From Timema cristinae (lineage: Eukaryota > Arthropoda > Insecta > Phasmatodea > Timematidae), in NCBI GenBank assembly GCA_039000515.1, contig JBCFYV010002352.1, positions 1 to 64,000 of the forward strand: a DNA stretch of 64,000 bases, written 5' to 3'. Below, in pieces: positions 33,701 through 47,557 of the stretch. How positions within the stretch are numbered: the stretch's first letter is position 1; each line of letters begins with the position of its first letter. The notes beneath the pieces were generated by a model. The model did not search any database. It was not told where the DNA came from and saw nothing but the letters and a program-made list of their open reading frames with translations. Position numbers and translations under genes: made by a program.

Positions 33701-36368
33701 TTTAAATGGCTCCTACTTAATACTTAATATTATTGATTTTTATAGAGAAATATAGTTAAAATTAAAAGAAATATTAAACAAATAATAAATGCAATTTCTT
33801 ATAATAAAATAGGTCCAATTTCTTGCTCAGAAAATCTAGTCCCCAAGTTTAGTTTAAGAATCTTTGTATTTCTAAGGTTGCGGAATAGTGTACAAATAAG
33901 AGTAAACCATGATATAATTAAAATATTGTAGTTTATCACACATGTTGTAATACATTCCTGCTATGGCTACAAATTGTATTTTAAAGTGCTAGCAACTGAG
34001 ATATGGTTTGTTAAGAAAATAATATAAATAAACCACGATTAACTAATAAAAATTAATAATAAATATAATTTAAATAAGCGGGGTATCAACATGATTAAAT
34101 TTTGTTTTGAATGAATACACATTGTGTTAAAGTCTTACGTTCCAAAACGATCATTTAACGTTATTTTTTAAATAAAGGCTGGTAGAAAGTATTAGTAATA
34201 CCCTGGATTTTAGTTAGGGAGCCCGTTCTGGGAGAAAGTCCGTTATTTTTGGTAAAACCATAATCCTACTGTATAACTAGTATTCCTGGTAGGATAAGGG
34301 CCTTTCCAGAACAGTAGTAAAAGAAATTTCCCACCTGTCTGGAAGGTTTTCCCCCCCCCCTAAAATCTTAGCAAAATACTTTTAAAATAGTAAGGATATC
34401 TGGTTACAAATAAATGCCCTTCTGAGACGGTTTTTCCTTTCAAGTTTATATGATATATTTTAGCCTAAATCATCAACTAATTTAAAGAAATAAGTCACAA
34501 GTTTTTTGACTTAGTTAATGCTGTTAAAAACTTTTATTAACACACTATTTCAATTTAACTAACACAATTGATAATAAAACCCCATATATTTATAGAAATT
34601 AGCGAATTTATGTCAGAATTTTCGCATTGCTTTTGAAATGTGTATAAGAGAGAAAAATTAATATACCCAAAAGTTTCTTACACTCTCTACACAATGGTGG
34701 GTGGGCAAATGATGAGCAAAAAAAAATATCTAACCCTTAATGTCCCAGCCATTATTAAAGAGATCAATGGTTTCATACTATACTAAAAATTTCCACAGAA
34801 CACCATCAATAAAGCAACGCGGGATAAAATCCGATTCCTATTTAAACTAAAATTTAAACTTTTTTCATTATATTTATTAATTATGGTTCTTTTCTATTAT
34901 ATTTTTTTAAAAGTAATCCCGCATGATAACTAACTAAAATTAACCCTCACATCGAATTTTTTAAAACATGATATCAATGGTGTCAATTTTAAAAAATTTT
35001 GTTTTCCACAGGACGTCCCGATGGGATAGAACATTGGTGTCTCAACGGGGGCCCCAGGCGTATATCCTGAGGGCCATAGGGTAAAGAATACGTAAAAAAG
35101 CGGGTAGCCATGGAAACAGTAAAAGTGGGCCACGAAAAGATTCCACTTCTACAATAAAAATATTACCAATTTTAAAAAAAAGAAATTTTAAAAAATTTAG
35201 GAAAATGAATCCACTAACATATTTTTAACACAATAACTCAGTTATCTTGCGTGTTTTTTTTTGTACCGAGGCTTAGAAGGAACTGGAAACTTTTGTAACT
35301 TAACTCTAATCTTTATATCTGGGGAAGTTCCCAGAACTAAATAAATAGGTATTGTATTTGAGAGACTCACCTTCTCGGAGCAGCAAAAACACTAGCAAGA
35401 GGGTAAACTGGAAAAATTATTTTTATTATATTTCTAAGTATCTCCCACTTTTCTCGGAGTTTTTTAACCATCACAGTTTTAAGTAAAAATTTTCAGCTAA
35501 TTCTTCGTTCAGTATTCCCATAGTGTTTTTTGGGTGAAATATTTTTTATGTGCAAGTTTTTTAATATTGAAAAAACAGTTTCCCAACTTTGAGGTATGTT
35601 AACACATTCCAGATACTATTTTTTTGCGACACTAAGCATTAACCTTTTAAATAGTATGAAACTTGCCTTACAAATAAATAATTAGCTTTTTTCAATAAAT
35701 TTGAATACCCTTCCCTTCTACAAAAAAAATAATAATATGAATTTTTAAACACAGTAAGTTTTGTTTTTTATTTTTTAAGTAGAATGACCTACAAAGTAAT
35801 TTTTTAATGAAATATTGTTTAGAACATTTTTTCACATCCATAGAAAATTTAGAAAGAAGAAGCAGTCATACATTTTAAAAATCCAAATGTCAAAAAACAG
35901 CTTTTCACAGGGGACCCCTTTCCCTGTGTTTATGTTTTTCAATAAACGCTTTTAAAATACATTTTTCGTATACGGTAGATATCAACCATGTTGTTCCTGC
36001 TATTTATTTTAATGCCTGGAATTCCTGGAAATTATAAAATTTTTTTAATTCAAGTATTTTTTTATTTTTTAAACTATTTTAAATATGTTTTAATTGGAAA
36101 TTATAAAATAAGCATTGTGTGAAAAGGGTGGAACATTTTTTTTAATTAATTATCGGTTAGAAACAAAAATACATAGTCCATTAATTACATGGCTAAATTG
36201 CTTAGTTAGTGACTGGATTACTAATATTTAATCAATATATTTTTTTTAGAATTAAACATAGAACTATATCAAACTAAATATTTCATAAAGACCCTCTACA
36301 TTTATCCCGACAACTCGTCGAATTGTTTAATAGTTTTTAAAAAAACAGCTACTTGAGTCGTTTTTGAA
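33701..36368. other. AT-rich DNA without a supported gene
   Basis: Only short frames in homopolymer-rich sequence. I see no SINE, RNA gene or coding exon. Confidence 0.5.
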
Positions 36369-36479
36369 ATGAGTTTTAAACACACTTTTTCGACTCTCTT
36401 TTAACAGAAGGGACCGAGGGAGTTTAAAACACACTTTTTTTTCTCGTCTTTCTTCTTTTAAACGGAAGGGACCGAGGAC
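36369..36479. repeat. direct duplication of about 55 bases
   Basis: GAGTTTTAAACACACTTTTT..GAAGGGACCGAGG is followed by a second copy, GAGTTTAAAACACACTTTTT..GGAAGGGACCGAGG, separated only by a few bases. Confidence 0.7.
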
Positions 36480-36560
36480 AGCAACCTCTCCGAGAAAAAA
36501 GAAACATTTAAAAACCTTTCTGTATTTACTGTAAACTAAAAAAAGCTTTCTTACAAATCT

Positions 36561-36768
36561 CTCATACTAACCCGTTCTGGTTATACACTTACATACTGTT
36601 TTAGGGATTAATAAGGTTATATATATATATTTTTTAGAGGAAATGTGTACAATTTGCGTGGTTTAGAGAGAGACTAGAAAAAAACCCATTAGGTTAAAAC
36701 CATCCTGGGCGAGAGTCGAACCTTGACCCTCCCAATACGAGAGTAAGGCAGTGACTGAAGCAGCTAGG
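36561..36768 (-). repeat. SINE2 copy 7
   Basis: Minus strand from a degraded tRNA-like head (CTTACTCTCGTATTGGGAGG) through AAGGTTCGACTCTCG and the body to ATAACCAGAACGGGTTAGTA. A plus-strand GATGGTCCTAGGGGTAAGG follows at once and resembles a 37-base SINE1 head. Confidence 0.65.
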
Positions 36769-37099
36769 TAGCCTGATGGTCCTAGGGGTAAGGGTCTGTC
36801 TTATGCACTTACTCATCATAGTCGTATCCTGTTTGTTTGTTTACAGCCGTCTCGAGTCCACTTGACGTTATCTTGGAGGGGACTGTACCTGAATGAAGAG
36901 GAGTCTAAAAAGGAGAGCATAGAGTGAAACATAGACAGAACCTCCAGCTAAAAGAGCGCGCTTTTCTTCCCCCATCATTATATCTAGACAAATAAATGGA
37001 AATAAAGTGTATACTCTCCGTGAATTAATCTCGAATGAGCAACTTTTAATTAATTATCTAAAACGTGATATCACAACACAAGTATATAAGGCATATATT

Positions 37100-40000
37100 G
37101 AGCATACACCAGGGTTGATTAAGACCTCGAGCGTTTTGATACTCGGACATGAGGATATAGATATCAGATCCGGACGCTTTTGACTCAGTCACGTGACTTA
37201 GGTACGGGATTTACCCAGTTTAGACTTTACCTGGAACCGTTAGGTCTCTCATTGAAACTTATTGAGCAGGCGTACACACCCGCCGTATAAAAAACCTATT
37301 CTATCACTAATGAATTGCCTTACAAGGACCCCTTCATTTCTCACCGCGTCGGGGGTAAATTACTAAAAAAGGGAAAGAAACAATTGCAAATGACTCAAAA
37401 AGGTAAATCAGTCCTTTGCAGTTTAGACTCCTACCAGGTAAATTTGGGAAAAGGGTATTTCAACCTACTCTATGCGGTATATTAGCCCCAAAAAAACTTG
37501 GAGGAATATATAAAAAAAAAAATGTTTTTTTTCCCCCCCTTTTCTAAAATTTGAAGTTTTGTTTCTAAGGCTCGGTTGGATGAGAGGGTACATTGAGATG
37601 AGAATAAATCTCCAAAAAACACGGTTTTTCACGATCGGGGGCTCGGTTAAAACCCCAAACTATAGCCACGGAAGCTTTGAAAATTGCAATGTGAAGAAGT
37701 CATTGCTTCCCGTTTGTTTTATCGGGATTTTTGAACCGACGGGGAGAGCTCAACGTTTACCCCTTTTACCCAAAATTTTCAAACGTGTTGAATCTAACGG
37801 ATCCCCTCCCTTTCCAAAAGATATATCGAGCGCTTTGAAAAGCTTAACGATATTCGTAAATGTGACACTCAAAGCATGAGGGGAGTGACTCTTATCTGCC
37901 TCAGCGCACCTCAAAAAAACTAGTAATTGTTCCCGTACACGTAGTGCTAAAGAGCGTGCTAGACAAACATGGGGTGTCCCAAAAAAAATAAAAATTAATT
38001 TTTTTTTTTCGCAAACCCCTTTTTTTTTTCCTTTTTTAGTCAAAACAATTGTAAATAATGTTTAGAAATTTTGGCCCACGCAACCCTCCCGATTGCACTA
38101 AACATTCGTCATACATGTGTCTTGACGAGCGAACGCACGACACTGTCGTAGCGGACACCCCAACACTGCAAATGAAAAAGATAAAAAAAAAAAAAAAGGA
38201 AGGTTTTGGAATGCTTCGACGGGAAATTGCAAAACCCCGGAAAACAGTCAGTACATTTACTCGGGACAGCGCACGTCTACGTGTCAAGGCTTATAATTCC
38301 AAGTTTTTTAATTATAAATTTTGAGGGTTTTTAACTGTGAACGAACATGGCAGGGAAGCGTAGTTCAAAAAAAAGGATATTTTAATGGGTAATATAAGAA
38401 TAAAATAACGGGTTCAAAATTTCCGTCAAAGACAATTTCCGCAGTTTTGTTTTACAAATTCGAAAGGGAAAATTTAAGTGTTAATGAAAGTGCAAATCTC
38501 GTTATTCGGAATGTATTTTTTTTTTAAAAAGGCACCATACCTCCCAAAATTGGCGAAAAAGCTTGTTAATTTTTAAAAATTTTGGAGAGATTTACAAAAA
38601 AAAATCAAAAAAATTACAAGACGTATTCAAGCGGCGACAACAATAATTTGAATTAATTTAGACAATTTTTGTTCAACATTGCACATCTGATGCACTTAAA
38701 TTAATAAATAGAGAAAAAGGATTTCTTGCAGCGCCAAAGAGACCCGGGCCGACCCGGTCATTAGGGGAGTGGATAAAAAATCGGGCCAAAAAAGGGGGAA
38801 AGGGCGCGACTTCGAGCTTCAAAAAGACAATCGCGAAAAAAAAATGTTTCCCATTCAACATCCTCGATCAAACGAACCATTGCAAAAATTCCTCTTCGAA
38901 TTTAATGAAAATATAATTCAAAGATTTCCCCAAAACGCGAAAGCTCAAAACCGGACAAGTAATCATATTGAGGAAAGACTTTATTTCTCCAAATCAAATT
39001 TCCGAAAAGTAAGTCTTTAATTCAAAGAATCCTAACAAAAAACGAAGGAAAACGTGCGGAAAACTAAAATTTATTTTCAAACGATGTCCGATGTATGCCT
39101 TACAGGGGTGCAAACTTTGCCTGCTTTGAGGTCAAAATCGAAAGAAAAACGCTTTCCTATTGTTATTTTTATTTGGACTAAAAAAACAAATCATTGCGTG
39201 CGAACTGGGTAATTTTTCAGGGAAAGAAAGGGGCCGCTATTTGGAAGGCGATCTTGGTAAAACTCGAAAACAAGGGCCCCAATTTTCTGTTGTGATATTA
39301 CGGCTTCGAATACGGGCTTTTTTAAAGGTGCTTTTACGCTCCTCGACAAAATTTTAAAGGGAAATGCTTTTTTTTGCTTTCCGCCACTGTATACGAACTG
39401 GGGTTAAAGGCATTTCGATCTGAAAATTAAACAAGTACAACAAGCCCCATATTTCCACCTTTAAAAAGCTCAAAGAAAATTGGAAAAATATCATTCCACT
39501 AAAATACAGTGCTATAGAAAACAGTGGAACTGTTTAGAAAACCCCCGAAAATTGAAAATTGCTGGGCTTTAGAATGAAATTAAAAATGTTATGGGCAGAG
39601 AGGACTATCGAGAGTTATCGAAAAATTTTTATGGTTTTTTAGGGGAATCAGAAAAAAAAATTTAAAAACAAACCCCCGGTGCCATGCACCAGCTTGATGG
39701 GGGCCCAGCGATTTTCTCCCAAAACTACGTTATTTAGTTCTCACGAAATTAAACACCAAGGGAAAAAAGAATGTTAAATTTTGCTTGTTTTTCGTAACAA
39801 TCTAGTTAAACCTGGCTTTAATGCATTTTGGGGAGTTAAAGCACCCTACAAAGATTTGTGCTTTTTTAATCTTGAAACTTACGAAAAATTTAATGAAAAT
39901 ATCTGAAAGCTCTTTACAGAAATTCTCCAGCATTTTTGGATTTGACTGATGAATAGCAGTATTAGCACTTTTTTATGATGATGGACGAAGAAAAAAAAAT

Positions 40001-43000
40001 TAAAAATGGGGCAAATTTACATAGAAAAATTTCTCGACCCATGAAAAGATACATTTCCATCAAGGAAGAACTTTGTGTTTATGTATTGAGTTTTTATACT
40101 TGATTTTTAATTGTTTTTTATTATTTATTTATATCACGCAAATTTTTACATTTTCTTTTACGAAAAAAGCATCGATGATTTCATATCAGTCAAAAGCCAT
40201 TTCCCTTGTTTTCAGACTCAAAATTGAGATAGTTTTCTCAACGAGAGTCCCCTTCAGGGGAAAAAAGCTTTTTCTAACGCAAAAAAGACAATACAATACT
40301 TGAGCAGTAACATACAGCGAAAGAGCATAAAACTAATGCAGGAACTTTCGTGGATTTAAAAAGTTTGAAAGGGGGAAAAAAAACAAATTTTTTTTTAGTT
40401 TTGTACAAAAACACACGAAAATCTACAGACGTAAAAAGCAAACATTTAAACGAAAAAATGTTTTAGAATTTTCTTTACTTTAAAATTAAAAAATATCTGC
40501 TTTGAAAAAAGTGTCTTTTTACCAAAAAAAACATACATTTTAAAACTTTCCCCTGGATTCCCCCCTACAAGATCTCACGTTCAAGTTTTAAGTAAAGTCG
40601 GCACGGGTTACCGGTTTTCTTTTTGCAATAAAATTTTTATTTAAGTTACTGAGGGAAATAGAAAAAAAATAGAGGGGATGCGTATTTAATTTTGAAAAAA
40701 AAAAAATTTTACCTTTATCTTGGGGCACCCAAAGTACATTTTTTTATGATAAAATGCAGGACAGAAACTATCATTTCAGCGGGTTTAAAAATCTGTCGCG
40801 TTAAAAAACCCCCAACATCATCAACGTCAACAGGGGAAGAGATACTTTGTGATAGATGCCTGTCCGCTTTTTGACTGAAAACAAACTCACAAAACAAAAG
40901 GGGCTGCATAAAATTCGACGGGGGTAAGAAACTTTCCCTAAAGGGGGAAGATAACTTCCTCACGTTCACACATATAACAGCAGGGAAAACAGATTATCGT
41001 AATGGGGACCTGGAGACTTATTTATCCTATGAACATGACCCACCCAAAATTTTCTATCCGAGAAGTTCAGCGTCAAGTACTTATTCTGTGGAAGATTAAA
41101 TGTAATTTTGACGATATCCTCAGAGTACCGTCATTTCACGGGAAAAGATTGTACTGACCAATTTTTTTTGAGGCGCTCGAATACAGCGAAGCTTTACAAG
41201 AATAAGTACCGTCGTCCCAATGAAACCGTTAAATCCTCTCAAAGAGACCTCAAATACACCCCCCTTTTCATTTTTCGAGAAGCCCACAAAAAATGATGAT
41301 TTTCGGGTTAGGGTCATTGTCACTTGACTGACTTTATTGGGATATCACGCGGGTGTAAATTAAATTTACAAGAACCGAGTCCCCGACGTAGTAATCCTAA
41401 CGCGGGTTGCTACATCTTTTTTTTTCCTTCTCGAAATCACCTTAACGTGAAAAAACAGATCCGTACACGGGGGAGAGCGTTCCCCAAATTTCCAGAAAAG
41501 TCAAGTTTTTGAGAGACAAGGGGAAATTTAAAATAATCATGAAAATATTGGGCAGGGGTTTCGGGGGATTTTTTTAAAATTTAGATAGTTTCATTTTTTC
41601 TATGTACTTCCCTAAAAAAGGGTATCTTACCTCAACCGAGCAACAAAATACCCTAAGTGCCATCCCGAGATGAACCTTAAAATTGTCACGCAAAAAAGGA
41701 GTTTCCCCTTTTATTATTATATTTTCTTTCGAGCGGCTGGACAGACCTTTTTACCGAGCAAAGAAAAATTTTAAAACAACGCGCTCACGGATAGCCATAT
41801 CTCTCAGGAAACTATACACGCCTGGGGGGGGTTTGGCGAGTATTCGAATGAAGAATCTTTGGGACATTCAACCAAAACCTGTACAGGGACGTAATTTTAC
41901 GGGCCGACGTTTTTGAGAATTTTCGTGATCTTGCATAAGACGAAAGGGGTAGATCCCGGAGGGGTCCCTTACAGCTCCCAGTCACGTACGGGGCCTATTG
42001 AGAATAACCCCGGGGTACGGCTCGAATTAATCGAGAGTGGACCTCATAAATTCATTGAGGAGCATCCGGGGAGGGATATTTTTTGTGGCTAATCGTCACG
42101 CTGTACGAATAATCGCTATATGACGCGTTTGACCCTTTCCAACCATCCTACATGTCTATCAGACTAAAAGGATCTATTAATTTGTATGGTCCTCACCCCC
42201 CTAGAATTCAGGGGGCTCGAAGATAAAAGAAATCGCTCGATTACTGCTAAAAAGAGGACGATGCGAAGGCTATATCTTGCAGTAGATCTTGAAACCGCGA
42301 GATTCACGACGCTCTTTCGATTTCCCCGTTCGTCTGAGAAAGGGATTCCACCGTGGGGAAACATGAGAAATTTAAACAACTTTAGCTGAAAAACCCGGTA
42401 CTCTTTCACTACCGTCATCTAAACTATGTTTAGCAAAGGGGTTGAAACTGACGGGAGTTCCCGTTCTCATTTCAACACCCCGGGGATGGCCCGTATATCA
42501 GTGAACGGGGAAAAAGGGGAAAAACGAAAAATCAATTTGAAAACATGTTTTTTAAAAACTGAAACAATCCGCATTCCCCGCCTCAAAATTCAAGAGGGCT
42601 TACCGTACGAAAAAGATACACCAAAGGGGGAGGGGAAATTGAGGGGGTAACCCAGCCAGCCCTAATTTTTAAAAACCGCTCGATAGTGTCGAAAAGCTAT
42701 CGCACGAGATGGAGCCGCAAAGATTTACTTTGATATCCCTATCTATGCGGGATTCGCCATTTTGGAATTCGAAGGTAGTCATGTACGGTCCATTACCAGG
42801 TTTTTACCCTCCCTTTCCCCCCAAGGTACGTTAAAATTTAAATACCTATACAGCTCATTTCTCTACTACATGACTGTTAGGACCATCCCCGAGACTCGCC
42901 CTGTTAGTAATGACTACCTGGACACCTCCCCCTACGACAAGACAATGTTTTAAGGATCCCGGATAAATAAAGGGGTCTCGGAAAACAAAAGACGGCCCGG

Positions 43001-43320
43001 GGTCGATCATCACGATTTCTTTGGGTTTACTCCTAAACCATTCATTCGGGAACAAGAAGGGGGAGAGACCTAAAGGGCTAAAGGGGGAAAGTACGCTTAA
43101 AAACGCTTCATTAAGGATTATCGAATTGTTTAAAAATTAACGAAGTCATGGGGAAAAGGCTCGTTCAATAAGACTTAGGTTTCAAACTTTACACAAAAAA
43201 AATTCAATGGGGTCCTCTACTCTATCGACGACAAAAATTGGGTACCGGGAACGTCAATACTCCCAGGTCCCATTATCAATCAGACCGCAACTCTATATGA
43301 ACAGTGCTCTTTTGGAAAAA
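37100..43320. other. CpG-rich compositional island, left part
   Basis: CpG is frequent here and almost absent in the first 11 kb: for example 42241-42360 has 10 CpG in 120 bases, while 10021-10140 has none. Short open frames occur densely on both strands; the hydrophilic frames at 38769-39020, 41108-41296 and 42186-42389 (plus) look most protein-like. All are within the length expected by chance and none shows a domain I recognise. A stretch at 38340-41000 is more AT-rich but still CpG-bearing. Confidence 0.6.
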
Positions 43321-43850
43321 AATATCTTTTTCTCTACGTTAATGTTTTAGAACTAAACCTAAAAAATTCATGTCAGTACTCCTTAGGGTATAAATATTCA
43401 TGTTTATACTGTAATGATTAAAACAAAAAAATACACGCAGACTCTATTGTGTTTAATTATAAAAAAAATCTGTTCTATACGTAAGTGATTAAAACTAAAA
43501 AAAAAAACCCGCCTTACTCATAGTGAATTAAAATATTCATGTTTTAGTGAAAGTTTTAAAAACAAAAAAAAAATTCCCCGGCTGTCCATATGTAAGTGAT
43601 TAGGTTAATGTATAAAAAAAACAACAATTTAAAGAACAAAACCTTAAAACAAAAATATCACTCATGTACTCTATTGTGTTAATGTATAAAAAAAATTCAT
43701 TTTCTATACTGAAGTGTTTAAAAAAACTAAAAAAAAAAATTCACTCCTGTACCTATTGTGTTAATGTATAAATATTCATGTTCGTAGTGTAAGTGATTAA
43801 AGCAAAAAAAATATTCACGTCCGTACTCTAAGTGTAATGATTATTTTAAA
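43321..43850. repeat. satellite array A, unit about 70-78 bases
   Basis: At least six units share TATAAATATTCATG.., TACTCTAAGTGATTAAAAC and a run of A. Spacings between successive TATAAA-type landmarks near 43389, 43458, 43529, 43603, 43682 and 43763 are 69-81 bases. Homopolymer length varies strongly between units. Confidence 0.85.
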
Positions 43851-44092
43851 TAAAAAAAAACAACAATTCAAGAACTATAACTGTGGAAAAAACCCAACTA
43901 ATTTAGTATTACTATTGTTTAAATCTTTATATTCATTAAAAAAAAAACAATTTCAAGAACTAAACTTGTATCTATGTTTTAAATTTTTATTCTTAAAAAA
44001 AAAACAAAAATTTCAAAACATAATTGTAAAAAAAACGACTAATTTAGATGTATCTAGTGTTTTAAATCTTATATTCATTAAATAGAATTAAT
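43851..44092. repeat. satellite array, second unit type
   Basis: Units carry CAATTTCAAGAACTA.., a CTAATTTAG word and TTTAAATCTT.TATTCATTA. Two to three copies of about 90-110 bases link array A to array B. Confidence 0.65.
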
Positions 44093-45470
44093 TGGGGAGG
44101 GTGTTTTTTCTTATTTTTTTCCTTTCCCCCTTCATCCGCCTCCCTTCCCCTCATTGATTAAATAATACAATGAAAGTTATAATCAATAATTTTTTATTTA
44201 AAAAAAAAATCTTTTACAAGTTCATACGTTTAAAGCAAATTTAAATTTAAACTTTTTTTTAAATTTTCATTAAAAGTTTTCTTAAACATTTGCTTTTTTT
44301 AAAAATTTAATTACTTTAATCATTTATTTTAAATCATAAAAGAAAAATCATTAGAACCTATTACAAATTCAACATTAAACATTTTTTTCAATCATTAAAA
44401 TTAATCTTTAAAATTTATTTACTGTCAAACATTAACTTTTATTTTTTCCTTTTTTCCAATCATCTTTCATTCTTTTAAAAGATTCATAATTAGGTGTGTT
44501 TTTTTCTTTATTTCTTTCCCTTTCCCTTCATCCGCCTCCTCTTCCCCTCTTGATTAAATAAAAAAATAAATTTAAATAAAAATAATTCTTTTTTTTTTTT
44601 AAAATCTTTTACAAGATTCATACGTTTAAAGCTAATTAATTAAACTTTATTTCAAATTTTTCTTTTAAAAGTAATTACTTTAAAAAATTTATTTTTTAAA
44701 AGTTAATTACATAAAACTTTTATTTCAATCATTAAAAAAAAAATCATTAGAACTTAAACATTAATTTTTTTAATAAATCATTAAAATTTTAATTAAACTT
44801 TTTTTTCCCATCATTAAAATTTAAAATCATTAAAACCCCCCAACAAGTTTCATACTTTTAAAAGTTAATTACTTTTAAATTTTTTTTTTTTCTAATCCTT
44901 TTTAAATTTTTTTACAAGATTCTTACTTTTAAAGTTAATTATATTAAACATTTTATTTTTCAACTCATTAAACTTTTTCAAGATTCAACTTTAAAAGTTA
45001 ATTACATTAACATTTTTTTTTCCTCAATCTTTAAAAATTTTAACTACTTTTAATTTTTTTAAAAAGATTCATAATTATGGATGGTTTTTTTCATTATTTT
45101 TTCCCTTCCCTTCCATCCGCCCCTCTCCCCCCTCACTGATTAAATATACAATGAAAGATAATCAATAATTTTTTTATTTTTTAAAAAAAAATCTATTTTT
45201 TTAACATTTATTTCAATTTTCTTTAAAAATTAATTACTTAAACATTTTTTTTTTAAAAATTTAATTTAGATAAAACATTAACTTTCAACATTAAAAGTAA
45301 AACATTAAAACCCCTATTACAAATTCATACTTTAAAAATTTTATTTTTTAAATCTTTAAAAGTTTAATCATAAATGTTAATTACAAGATTCATACATTAA
45401 ACATTTTTTTTTTTCCAACTTAAAAGTAAAACCCTTAAACCCTTTTAAAAGATTCTACGTTTAACCCAAT
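44093..45470. repeat. satellite array B with higher-order structure
   Basis: Three markers containing CATCCGCC with pyrimidine-rich flanks and a following TTGATTAAATA-type word lie at 44133, 44529 and 45114. Between them a subrepeat containing TTACAAGATTCATAC, TTTAAAGTTAATTAC and a T-rich run recurs many times. This gives a two-level repeat with unequal outer periods (396 and 585 bases). Confidence 0.8.
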
Positions 45471-46794
45471 CCATTAATTCTTGTGATAATGGGGGAACTT
45501 ACCTTCCTCCGACTCCTCTCGGGGTTTCTTTTGCGGGGCCCCATTTTCTTTCCGATTTCTTTAAAGAAGCGTCTGTATTTTCTTCCCCGTCTGGTCAGTA
45601 AACCCTCGTTTTGCCGCAGACGCAGATAACTTATTGAAATCAGTACCTACTCTTTAACCTTTTATCGGGGCTATATATGAAGCAATGCGGAAAAACCGAA
45701 CTCGATCTTCCCGCATCCACTCTTTTTTAGATCGCAAAATTTTTTGGCCGATCGACTAAAATTCCCTTAAAACCTTTCCCAGAGCACTCAGACATTTTAG
45801 CGGGGTTTTGTCATCTGTTCTTGACACATCGTCACCGATAACACTCTGTCGAGACATCCTCTCAGTTCCTTTAATAGTCGAGAACAATTGGTCTTCCCTC
45901 TTTTGATTCATCTTGCTTACTCACTGCTAAGGGGTTAAGCGGACCACTCTATCGTGTATATTAAAAAACCCCGGGAAATTACAGGGATATTTTCCTCCGT
46001 CTCGAACTTATACGACACTCACCAACCGTCCTTGAGAGTATCTTCCTTGGGCGGGCATCAAACATAACGAGGTGCTGAACTTGAAGGGGAAGGGATCAAA
46101 AAAGGTAAAGGGGCGCTCTTCCTATACGAAGTCTGAAAATTGCGTAGTCTTCGTATAATTTCGAAAAGGGAATTTTTGTCAAAAAAGTTCAAGTTCTACC
46201 CTCATAAGGGACATGTTAGAATTTAGATAAAGTTTAGCATTACAAAAATTACAATAACAAAAAATTTCATCTGCTCCCGCGTATTTTTTCCTCCGGTCTG
46301 AAGCGCGAAAACAACTAACGATTTTCTCCACAAATTTGACGTTTTCACAGTCCAATCATGCTGTTTTAGGGGTGGGTACGTTGGGGTTACTCGTACAATT
46401 CCCAAGTAGGGAAAGGTACCCGATATCCCCCCCTCTTAAAAAATTTAAGCAGGTTGAATGATTGATATCTCGTCTTTTTTGGGGGTAAAAAACCCAAATA
46501 TTTTACTAACTCAATCCAGGGGGTGCTCTGCAGCGGGGGGGGCTCTTTGTAAAGCGTTGTTGTCGCGGGGAACGAACTAGCACCGCTCTTTTTCGCGTTG
46601 ACATATTGGGGAAAATCTTCAACGAATCCATATGAACAAAAAGGGGGAGCATACTCAAAGATGCCCTTTCAGCATGTACTGAATCCTTTAAAAACCCCAA
46701 ACCCGTTTTTTGAAAGAGAGTCTCCCAAACCCTTCCTAGAGATAGATAGTTTTTAATTGAGCGAAATCCCCCAAATCACTCGATTGATCAATCT

Positions 46795-47067
46795 CTACAC
46801 CGTTGATCTCATGGGCCCTTCTTGAAAAGATGCGTATTCCTTTATTAACAATTCTCGAATGCCCCAGTTTTCCCCCGTTTTAAAAAAAGTAGTCGCCCTT
46901 GATATGTAAAAGAACGTTGGGGTGGGGTGCAAACCCCTTTTTGTTGGATAGATATCCAAACCTTCCCTTACAAGGGCCCGGGAATATACAGCTTGGGAAT
47001 GAACTGGAAACCCCAAAGGCTGTACAAAAGCGACAGACCCCCCAATTTCAAATATCCACGACGTCAT
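46795..47067 (-). CDS. weak candidate coding fragment, unknown
   Basis: A 90-codon frame, ending GENWGIRELLIKEYASFQEG before its last residues, has balanced composition. No domain is recognised. The length is not beyond chance for this GC content. Confidence 0.2.
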   Translation of the reverse strand: MTSWIFEIGGSVAFVQPLGFPVHSQAVYSRALVREGLDIYPTKRGLHPTPTFFYISRATTFFKTGENWGIRELLIKEYASFQEGPMRSTV

Positions 47068-47110
47068 ACTTTATTTTCGTAACGATAACCTAGACCTTAA
47101 ATGGGTTTTA

Positions 47111-47557
47111 TTGCAGGTGAAACGCTTCACGTCCTTCTCTCAATGTTCGAGAAACTTCGCCTCTTTTTTTATCGGGACGGTACCATTCCAGCGAGTCGTT
47201 TTTAGATGTAGACAGCGATTCGTCTCGTCTCTAAAGTTTACGATATCTCCCGCCGTCAACAAATCCACTGAGATAACTCTATTACTCGCTTTGTTTCCGG
47301 GAAAGGAAAAAGAATTGTTTAGGCCTTCCCCTATCTTTAGCCGGCGGGACGGTCATGCTGAAATCGTGCAAGGATGCCCCTTCTCCTTACTAATCCCGCT
47401 AGCGAACAAAAAATTCCATGATCACATCACTGAAGAATATTCACAGTATTGGAATAGTCCTTCCTGCAGGAAGTTGCTGAGTCGAACCCACAAAATCAAA
47501 AGTACCAGGGTTTGGGGAAAGTCAAATAGGTTTATTTCAAGGGTAAGCTCTTTTTAA
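47111..47557 (+). CDS. weak candidate coding fragment, unknown
   Basis: A 148-codon frame with mixed composition (for example TEEYSQYWNSPSCRKLLSRT near the C terminus). No domain is recognised. Another frame over the same bases also has long open pieces, so the strand and frame are unsure. Confidence 0.2.
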   Translation: MQVKRFTSFSQCSRNFASFFIGTVPFQRVVFRCRQRFVSSLKFTISPAVNKSTEITLLLALFPGKEKELFRPSPIFSRRDGHAEIVQGCPFSLLIPLANKKFHDHITEEYSQYWNSPSCRKLLSRTHKIKSTRVWGKSNRFISRVSSF

